NCBI GenBank assembly: GCA_005791535.1
Contig: SXWH01000202.1
Location: forward strand, 1 to 35,550
DNA from: Verrucomicrobiaceae bacterium
GTDB lineage: Bacteria; Verrucomicrobiota; Verrucomicrobiia; Chthoniobacterales; Chthoniobacteraceae
DNA length: 35,550 nt
Direction of reading: 5' to 3'
Position 1 is the stretch's first letter; the number at the start of each line of letters is the position of its first letter. Below the pieces are notes generated by a model. The model ran no database searches, had not been told where the DNA came from, and saw only the letters and a program-made list of their open reading frames with translations. The position numbers and the translations under genes are program-made. Shown here one piece after another: positions 8,559 through 15,800 of the stretch.

Positions 8559-10729
8559 TCGCGGCGATTGTCTGGGATCCGCTTTTTCCAATCCCCGTGG
8601 TGCTCGGGCTGGGATTCGTGCTCATCGCCGCAACGGTGTTCGGATACTTGAGAATCGGCGCGGCAGTTCCTCGCAGCCGAAACCTCCTGCTTACCGCGCT
8701 GCGGTCCGCCGGCATCGCTGGTGTCGTTCTAATCCTGCTCCAGCCATCGCGTATCGAGGTCATTCCGCCACCGCCCGCGAATCGCGTGACGATCATCGGC
8801 GTCGACACTTCCAAGTCGATGAAACAGGACGACATGCCCGCTGGCACGCGCACGGAAGCCGCGATGGAATCCTTGCGCGATGCGGAGCTGATAGACGCCT
8901 CGGGAAATCCTTCGGGAAGCTCACTGCGCTTCTACAAATTTGCCGAGGATGCAGAGCCTGCGACCACTTTCAAACCGGAGGGAAAAACCACGCTTTTTCA
9001 CACGAGCGTGCAAACGATGCTCGGCTCGCTGCGCGCCGGCGAATCCGCACGGGCGATGCTTCTTTTCACCGACGGCCACGACTTCGAACTCGTAAACCCC
9101 GCGAAAACGGGATTCGTCGCGCGTCAGCGGCAAACGCCCATTTACGCCGTTCCGATGGGCAAACAGGGAAAAGTGCGCGACGTTTCGGTGCGCATCACCG
9201 GATTCCAGCCATACACCTACGTGAAGCAGAAATCCCGCATCACTGCGGCGCTCCGGTGCATCGGGATCGAACTTGAAACCGTTCGTGTTGAGTTGCTGCG
9301 CGACGGCAAAGTAATCCAAAGCCGCGATGTGCAAACCGGCGACTCCAGCGAGGTGCCGGTGGATTTTGAAGTCGTGGAGGAAAAGACCGGCCAGTACGAG
9401 TACGAAGTACGGACGCTCGCGGTGCGCAATGAAACGGAACTGGATAACAACGCTGCGCTGACATTCCTCAACGTCATCGATCAGCAAATCCAGGTCCTCT
9501 TCCTCGAAGGCTCGCCTTACTGGGACACCACATTCCTCCAGCGCTCACTGCTGCGAAACGACAAGATGAACGTGGACAGCGTCGTGAAATTCACGAAGGA
9601 GAAAGCGCGTTCGATTCGCAAGGATCCGAAACTCGGGCCGCTCACTATCCCAGAAAGTGCGGCCGATTGGCGGCGATACGATGTCGTCATTCTCGGGCGC
9701 TGGATCGAGGAGATCATGAGTCCTGCGCAACTCCGCGGTCTGGAGGCCCACGTGCGCGATGGCGGCGGTGCGGTGATTTTCGCCCGCGGACCCGCTTTTA
9801 CAGGCGCGCTCGCGCAAAATGAACTGGAGCCTGTGATATGGACACCAGTTCCCGTTCCGCACGTGAAGCTTCAGATCGCCCGCGAAGGTTCATCCCTCGC
9901 GCCATTTCGCGCGGTGACCAATTCGCCCGGCGGCGTGGACGGGCAGCCCGAATTAATCGCCGGACGCGCAGTTTCGGAAAAGAAACCGCTCACTGCGACG
10001 CTCGCAAATTCCGTCGGTGACGGTCCGGTGATGCCGGGATTCGTGCACCGCAGGTTCGGAAACGGCCAGGTCCTTAGCGTCGGCGTGGACGGGCTGTGGC
10101 GCTGGGCTTTCAACGCAAAAGTGGACGGCCCGAATACTGTATTCGATCGCTTCTGGGACCAAATGATTCTGTGGATGCTCGCGAGCCGCGACTTTCTCCC
10201 CACCGACAAATTCGGCCTGCGCGCCAGCACGGCAAATGTCGCCCTTGGCGAACGCATTTCATTCCGCGCAATTGTTCGCGATGCAAACGCATCTTTGAAG
10301 GACGTTCCACTGGTGATTACGCGCGGCACCGAGGAGGTTGCTCGCACGAGCCTGACGGAATCCGAGCAGGCGCAGGATCGACTTTCCGCCGATTTCCAGC
10401 CTCCGGCAAAAGGAAAGTACGAGGCAACAGCCATCTTCCCGGGAGGCGTCAAACAGACCGTGCGCTTCATCGTCTTCGACGAAAACGCGGAAGAAACCGA
10501 AGTTGCAACCGACATCACGTTCCTCCGCAAACTTTGCGAAGCCAGCGGCGGCCGACTGCTCGAACCCGCCGAACTGCCGAAATTCCTCGCGCAACTCAAC
10601 GATACATCCGTCGATGCACAGTCCACGACCGCGATGGTGCCGTTGTGGGATAACTCATTCGTTCTCTGGCTGATTGCCGGACTGTTCGCCGCAGACTGGT
10701 ATTTTAGGCGAAAACTTGGCCTCGCCTGA
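8555..10729 (+). CDS. VWA / amidotransferase-like membrane protein
   Basis: The protein has 724 residues. Two N-terminal membrane helices (about 12-32 and 45-63) precede a VWA domain whose MIDAS reads IIGVDTSKSM (Asp84, Ser86, Ser88), later followed by MLLFTDGHD. Beta-sandwich modules come next. Then there is a class I glutamine amidotransferase-like segment with LFLEGSPYWDTTFLQRSLL and VRDGGGAVIFARGPAF. The C terminus has another beta domain and a final membrane helix (NSFVLWLIAGLFAADWYFRRK). The architecture matches the large VWA partner usually found after DUF58 and BatA genes. ATG 8555 overlaps the upstream stop (ATGA), which decides the start; earlier in-frame starts fall inside the previous gene. 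It ends 7 bp before the convergent rex gene. Confidence 0.87.
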   Translation: MIAAIVWDPLFPIPVVLGLGFVLIAATVFGYLRIGAAVPRSRNLLLTALRSAGIAGVVLILLQPSRIEVIPPPPANRVTIIGVDTSKSMKQDDMPAGTRTEAAMESLRDAELIDASGNPSGSSLRFYKFAEDAEPATTFKPEGKTTLFHTSVQTMLGSLRAGESARAMLLFTDGHDFELVNPAKTGFVARQRQTPIYAVPMGKQGKVRDVSVRITGFQPYTYVKQKSRITAALRCIGIELETVRVELLRDGKVIQSRDVQTGDSSEVPVDFEVVEEKTGQYEYEVRTLAVRNETELDNNAALTFLNVIDQQIQVLFLEGSPYWDTTFLQRSLLRNDKMNVDSVVKFTKEKARSIRKDPKLGPLTIPESAADWRRYDVVILGRWIEEIMSPAQLRGLEAHVRDGGGAVIFARGPAFTGALAQNELEPVIWTPVPVPHVKLQIAREGSSLAPFRAVTNSPGGVDGQPELIAGRAVSEKKPLTATLANSVGDGPVMPGFVHRRFGNGQVLSVGVDGLWRWAFNAKVDGPNTVFDRFWDQMILWMLASRDFLPTDKFGLRASTANVALGERISFRAIVRDANASLKDVPLVITRGTEEVARTSLTESEQAQDRLSADFQPPAKGKYEATAIFPGGVKQTVRFIVFDENAEETEVATDITFLRKLCEASGGRLLEPAELPKFLAQLNDTSVDAQSTTAMVPLWDNSFVLWLIAGLFAADWYFRRKLGLA

Positions 10730-10736
10730 GTTTGCC

Positions 10737-11357
10737 TCAGTTCACGAAATAACTGAGGTTTTCGAGCTGGATCGCCAAGTCGACGTTGTTCACTGCGATC
10801 CGTTCCGGCACGAGGAGCACAGTCGGCGCGAAGTTAAGAATCGCCTGAATACCCGCGTCGATGAGCGTGTTCGCGACCTCCTGAGCTGTGTTGCCCGGCA
10901 CGGTGAGGATTGCCATCCGCACATTGCGCTCCTTTATAAACTCCGAGAGTTGGCCCATCGGCAAAATCGGAACCTTCACATCACGAGGGCGCTTTCGCTC
11001 GGTGTCCATGTCGAATGCCGCCACGAATTCAAAACCTTCCTTCGCGAACCCGCCGTACCGAAGCAGCGCGGTTCCAAGCTGACCCGCCCCGACCAGAATG
11101 ACGGGCTGAAGCGTCGCCATTCCGAGCACTTTGGTGATTGCTTTGCTCAGTTCCGCAACATTGTAACCAAGCCCCCGCGTTCCCCACTGCCCGAAGTAGG
11201 TCAAATCCTTGCGAAGCTGGGTGGGCTTCACCGCAGCAGCGGTCGCAAGCGCTTCCGAACTCACGGTTTCGACGCCATTTGCTTTAAGGCGCTGAAGCGC
11301 CCGGTTGTAGATTGAAAGTCGGTAAACGGTTTTCCGCGGAATATCTGCCTTCTCCAT
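10737..11357 (-). CDS. rex: Redox-sensing transcriptional repressor Rex
   Basis: The protein has 206 residues, the usual Rex length. The N-terminal winged helix contains IPRKTVYRLSIYNRALQRL and the characteristic KPTQLRKDLTYFGQWGTRGLGY (about 44-65). The Rossmann domain has ILVGAGQLGTALLRYGG, with Gly90-x-Gly92-x2-Gly95, and then AAFDMD. Near the end come ILNFAPTVLLVPERIAVNNVDLAIQLENLSYFV, the domain-swapped C-terminal helix typical of Rex dimers. Rex binds DNA when NADH/NAD+ is low and releases it when NADH is high, controlling fermentation and respiratory genes. It lies on the minus strand 70 bp downstream of tRNA-Leu. The nuoA gene is about 700 bp away on the opposite strand. A TTGTGAA half-site lies at 11362-11368 but lacks its partner. 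Confidence 0.95.
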   Translation of the reverse strand: MEKADIPRKTVYRLSIYNRALQRLKANGVETVSSEALATAAAVKPTQLRKDLTYFGQWGTRGLGYNVAELSKAITKVLGMATLQPVILVGAGQLGTALLRYGGFAKEGFEFVAAFDMDTERKRPRDVKVPILPMGQLSEFIKERNVRMAILTVPGNTAQEVANTLIDAGIQAILNFAPTVLLVPERIAVNNVDLAIQLENLSYFVN

Positions 11358-11427
11358 TACCTTGTGAAACAGAACGATTTTTCATCGGAGCGCCAGTGAT
11401 TTTTTCAAATTACGCCACCAGAAAGCG

Positions 11428-11512
11428 TACCGACAGTGGGACTCGAACCCACACGGAGCTTGCGCCCCAAGGGATTTTAAGTCCCTTGCGTCTGCCATTT
11501 CGCCATGCCGGC
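11428..11512 (-). tRNA. tRNA-Leu (anticodon UAA)
   Basis: Read on the minus strand, a 7-bp acceptor stem pairs GCCGGCA with TGTCGGT, with a discriminator A at 11428. The anticodon arm is AGGGA-CTTAAAA-TCCCT, giving anticodon TAA. A long variable arm follows, as in class II tRNAs. The T arm is GTGGG-TTCGAGT-CCCAC. The gene is 85 nt long and no CCA is encoded at its 3' end. The flanking 230 bp up to 11742 are AT-rich and hold no other gene that I can see. Confidence 0.93.
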
Positions 11513-11742
11513 CTTCAGTGCGCTCATCCATCTCGCGCGATGTGCGGATTCAACGAACGGCGCTATGGAAACGGAGTCGCCCTCCGATTGCAACAAACAC
11601 CTTGAGAAATTATACAGCGACCCACGAATGCCGCACACCAAATTCGCAAACAACACTGGCTTATTGCTTTACAAAATATTCAGGAAGGAAAATTAAAATT
11701 TCCCTTCGTTTCGGCCTACAGGTGTGATACGTTACCCGTCCT

Positions 11743-12057
11743 ATGTCTATCGCAAAGAAACCCGCATTCAGCCGTCGGCTCCCGGATTTGGTGACAGAAG
11801 AACTCGCATCAGCGCTCTCGCGCCGCTCCGCCTACGAGTTCAAAGACCTTTTTGACGTCGTGCACGAGAACTTGAAGGCCCGCAACGCAGCCAGTGGCGG
11901 CGAAGAGATGCTCCGCCTCCGCGCGTATGAAAAACTTCAGAACCTCGTCTCCCGCGGCATGGTGAAGATTACCGTCGGAAAAGACGGCAAGAAGAGCTAC
12001 AAGGGTCTGCCCAAGCAGCTTGCGACACTCCAAACCAACGTCACTCCGGCGATCTAA
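11743..12057 (+). CDS. Small protein of unknown function upstream of nuoA
   Basis: The protein has 104 residues and is charged, helical and without a signal peptide or membrane segment. It contains FSRRLPDLVTEELASALSRRSAYEFKDLFDVVHENLKARN and then a second helical part LRLRAYEKLQNLVSRGMVKITVGKDGKKSYKGL. The last portion (helix, then a basic beta-hairpin-like GMVKITVGKDGKKSYKGL) resembles a winged-helix wing, so DNA or RNA binding is possible; this is inference. I do not recognise the family. The stop codon abuts the nuoA start directly, which suggests a two-gene operon with translational coupling. Confidence 0.72.
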   Translation: MSIAKKPAFSRRLPDLVTEELASALSRRSAYEFKDLFDVVHENLKARNAASGGEEMLRLRAYEKLQNLVSRGMVKITVGKDGKKSYKGLPKQLATLQTNVTPAI

Positions 12058-12432
12058 GTGAAAGATTTCTTTCCCGTCCTGATTCAGGTCGGTATCGTTC
12101 TGGGGTTCGGGGTGGTCACGCTGGCAATCAGCGTGCTGCTCGGGAAGTCGGCCAAACGCACAGCGGCAAAAGACATGCCGTACGAATGCGGCATGATTCC
12201 GCAGGGTGAAGCCCAACCGCGCTTCGCGGTGAAGTTTTACCTCGTGGCGATGCTCTTCATTCTCTTCGACATCGAAGTGGTCTTCCTGTATCCATGGGCG
12301 GTTAACTTCAAATCGATGATCCAGACCCACGGTTCGGGCATCTTCTGGAGCATGACCGGCTTTCTGGCGCTGGTCACATTCGGGTACGTTTACGCCATCA
12401 AAAAGGGCGTTCTCGATTGGAAGAAGAGCTGA
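12058..12432 (+). CDS. nuoA: NADH-quinone oxidoreductase subunit A
   Basis: The protein has 124 residues, normal for NuoA. It has three membrane helices: about 5-27, 61-82 and 94-114. Family hallmarks are MPYECGMIPQGEAQPRF and FYLVAMLFILFDIEVVFLYPWAV, in the loop and second helix near the quinone channel. NuoA is a membrane-arm subunit of respiratory complex I, which passes electrons from NADH to quinone and pumps protons. GTG 12058 immediately follows the preceding stop. The gene is followed by a strong terminator and not by nuoB, so it is detached from the rest of the nuo genes in this window. It is near rex, whose family often controls respiratory genes. Confidence 0.95.
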   Translation: MKDFFPVLIQVGIVLGFGVVTLAISVLLGKSAKRTAAKDMPYECGMIPQGEAQPRFAVKFYLVAMLFILFDIEVVFLYPWAVNFKSMIQTHGSGIFWSMTGFLALVTFGYVYAIKKGVLDWKKS

Positions 12433-12455
12433 CCTGAAAACCAAACACTGTATTT

Positions 12456-12500
12456 GCGGCCCTGCTGTTGCCTGAGTAACAGCCGGGCCGCTTCTTTTTA
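12456..12500 (+). terminator. Rho-independent terminator after nuoA
   Basis: A GC-rich hairpin pairs GCGGCCC (12456-12462) with GGGCCGC (12485-12491). An inner stem GCTGTT/AACAGC lies beyond one mismatch, with an 8-nt loop. It is followed by the T-rich tract TTCTTTTTA (12492-12500). It ends four bases before the next start codon. Confidence 0.88.
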
Positions 12501-12503
12501 TCG

Positions 12504-12821
12504 ATGATCCATTCCATTACACTCTATCGCGTTCGCGCTGATGTCGATGAACTCAAACTCGACCAAATGATGATCGCCGCGCGGGTGAGCATGCTCAAGA
12601 TTCCCGAGGTGCAAGGCGTCCGCACCGGGAAGAACGTAGAGGCCGGAGCACCCTGGGGATTCTTTGTGGCGCTCGACGTAGAGAGTCTCGACCGCCTCCG
12701 GCTCGTCCACGAAGACCCGATTTACATTAAATTCCTCGCTGATGTTCTGTCAGGCACGGTCGAAGAAGAATTCGTCGCAACGTACGAGATGCAGCCTGGC
12801 AAGAGCATCAATTACTCGTAA
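12504..12821 (+). CDS. Dabb (stress-responsive A/B barrel) protein
   Basis: The protein has 105 residues. It shows the ferredoxin-like dimeric alpha/beta-barrel pattern of Dabb proteins. The first strand is IHSITLYRVRADV. A helix LKLDQMMIAARVSMLKIPEVQGVRTGKN follows, then a strand WGFFVALDVESLDRLRLVHEDPIYIKFLADVL, and the final strand EEFVATYEM. Dabb proteins are small dimers of mostly unknown role; some act in stress or in degradation of small molecules. No signal peptide is seen. The ATG has no Shine-Dalgarno sequence and begins just after the terminator T-tract, so the transcript may be leaderless or depend on readthrough. The downstream Met residues would cut the first barrel strand, so I keep ATG 12504. 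Confidence 0.82.
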   Translation: MIHSITLYRVRADVDELKLDQMMIAARVSMLKIPEVQGVRTGKNVEAGAPWGFFVALDVESLDRLRLVHEDPIYIKFLADVLSGTVEEEFVATYEMQPGKSINYS

Positions 12822-12830
12822 CCCGCGCGC

Positions 12831-15800
12831 TTACGGCACCCGTACTGCGCGGTAAAAACGCCGCACCTGTGCTCCCGGTGTGTCCGTGATGGTGAGCGTG
12901 GCCGATGTCGCCTTGAGAGGCGGACCGAGGTTCACCCAAACGGCGGCGTCGAGGTCATCCTTAAACTGCGCCTGGTAGGTAAAATCCGGCGTGGTCGTGA
13001 TACTAAATGTCACGACTCCTCCCGAGATTGTTGCAGTAGCTGTGGGCGGAGCGAGTATCGGGGAATTCGATGAACCGGCGCTTGCAGCGGCGAGAAAATC
13101 GACCATCAGCCCGCCGTCAGGAATCCGGCCCTGGCTGATGTTCTTTACCTGGGCACCAAATGTCACCGAGTCGATGACGGTTCCATCCGGTGCCCGGAGC
13201 GTGAGCGTTTCGCCGCCGGTGCTGAGCTTGAACGGAACGTGCAACTGTCCCCCTCCGGAATTTTGAATCGTTTCGTCATCGGCCCACACGATGAGCCGGC
13301 CATTCGCGGGAATGCTGTATCCGGATGGAATGACGAATGTCGTCGGCACTGGTGTCGAATCACTCAGCGTCCAGTTGGCCAGACTCACACTCGCGCCGGT
13401 GGGATTATAGAGTTCCAGCCAGTCGTCGCTATCGCCATCGGCTGAGTCCGTGACGAGCGCCGCGTTATCTGCAAGCCATTCATTAATGCGGATCGCCGCC
13501 CACGCATTGGTCCCGGTGAAGGTTACCGAGAGAGTCGTGCCCGAAGTTTCGATTCCCGTACTGTCAAAGGCCCGAACCGAGAGCGGATTGGTGCCGCCCG
13601 GTATACTCACGCTCGCGCTCCAAGTTGTCGTGCCCGTCCATGTCAAAGGGATCTCCACGCCGTTAAACGTGATCGTTTTCACGCTTACCGGAGCAGTGCC
13701 AGTGAGTGTGATAGGGCTCGTTGTAGTGTTGATCGTGGTCGGACCGTTTACCGAAAATGAAGCGCTTACCGTCGCAAGCTGCGATTGCAGAAATGCGACT
13801 CGCAAATCCATCCATTCGGGGATGCCTCCGGTGATCGCTGTGTAGTAGCCACTGGCAACCAACGGCGAAGTCACAGCCACACCATTTGCGATATATCCGT
13901 TGTAACGCTGTGATATCCGAGTGCTCACTGCGGAGCTACTGAAGAACGTGCCGAGGGAATCGGAAATCGCGCGCCAGTAGTGGCGGATGAAGGCCGGCGT
14001 GGCATACATTGTAAGCAGCGGCGGATCGATGCTGCCCGCGGGAAAAAGCGCATACGAAGAAGGGTGGCGGTTGCCATTATCCTGCCCAAGTCCGATATCC
14101 ATGTCATTCGCAATCACCTGCCAAAGCCCGTTCGCGGGCTTGTAAAGGTATGCGTTTTTGTGATTCTCGTTTCCAAACGTATCCCACAGACACGTGAGGT
14201 CCGCGAAAGCAAAACTGCGCATCCATTGCTCCATGTCGGCCGCGCCTGACACCGCACCCACGTAGGAACTGCCCGTGGTATTTACCGCATTTACGAGGCC
14301 GTACAAATCCGTGAAATCATCCTGATTCCTCCCATCCGCACGCGGCTGCCAGCACCATCGATAGCGCGCCGTTTTATAAGCGCCGCCGGCGGTGGTGAAC
14401 GGGAGCAGGGAGTTGATCGGACCGCTCAGCCGCGTGCCTGTGTCATTATACTCCACCCACGTGTTGGTTTTGATCAGACGCCCATCCGCGTCTCCCGCGA
14501 AATTGGACTCCAAGTGCGACCCGCCGGGCTGATGGGCATCGTGGTAAATGGGAACCGTCGCATTGAAACGACGGTTGCCATTTACGATGAGGTGAACGTC
14601 CCGTCGATGAAGCGTGGGCAAATGCATCTGCTCGAGCATCCAGTGCATCAACTGTTCGCGTTGATTGGTCGCATCGCGAACCGGCCAATCGAGTGTCACG
14701 CTCGTTTCGCCGAAGAGGCGCTCGCCCGGCGGCAGGGAAACCTCGTATCCGCCGATCGTGTTGAGCGGGTTCGTATTCGCGCTCTCGAAGTTCATCGCGA
14801 AGTGTGCGCCGCTTCCGTAGAAAATGCGGCTCGTATTGTGCAGCAGCGTCAGCGGGAAATCCTCGTTGGATTTCGGAAGCCGCGCATTCCATGCAGTCAT
14901 TGCAGCCGAAGTGAGCCACATCGAATAGGAGCCGAAGGCCCCGCCGGGCAGCGCATCACCGACACGCACGAGACATTCGCCCGTAGGCGGAAACACGGCA
15001 CTCGCACTCGTGGAATCCATCGCTGTGATCGTAAACCCGATCAGCGACGATGCAGGCTGACCGGGGATGGTACAGGAAAATATGCCATCACCAGCCAGCA
15101 AGTCCCCACCGGAACCCGCGTCGTTCATGGGCACGATCGTGAGTGTCGAAGATGGATCCACACGATAGCGCAGACTGACCGCGCCGAGACCGGTAGCGTC
15201 CTGCACTCGGGCGGACACCGTGAATGGAACATTGGCCGCCGGAAGCGCCGGCCTGTGCCGGGTCTCGGTGATTCCAGGACCCGCATTTGAAATGGCACGG
15301 CTGTTTGCTTCACCCGGCGTGCCAAGATTCGTCGGCACCACCAGTCTCGAATATTTTTCCAGTCCGCCACCGAGGAATCGGATGAGAAACTCGTCCGAAC
15401 CGCGCAGCCAGCGAACTCGGGCGCGAATCGTCGCGGTGGAACCTGCGGCAATCGTACTCGCGAGGGCACTCCTGACGCGGTTGGGGGCAAGGTCCCCTCT
15501 TCCGGCAGCCACGATTCGAAGTGAGTTTACGCCTGCGAAGCCCGTATTCTCAATGACTGATTGATTGTGCGTCCCCTGCACAAGCCATGCACCGATTCCG
15601 CTTTCAAAACCGCCGTTGATGACCTGATTGCCACCGCCCGACGGGATAGCCTCGACTTCGTCCAGCAGGGCTTCTCCCGCATTGAGCAGCATCGCATCGA
15701 TGCGGTTCGCCACAGCGCTGGCATCGGTGTGCACATGATCGAGAACCCCGGTCAGTTCGACCAGAGTCCACGGGGCCTTCGCGGATTCGTTGCTGTCCGC

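Noticed and set aside
11362-11384. Rex operator upstream of rex
   Set aside because: TTGTGAA is present, but the second half-site (TTTTTCA) is too far away and imperfect compared with TTGTGAA-N4-TTCACAA.
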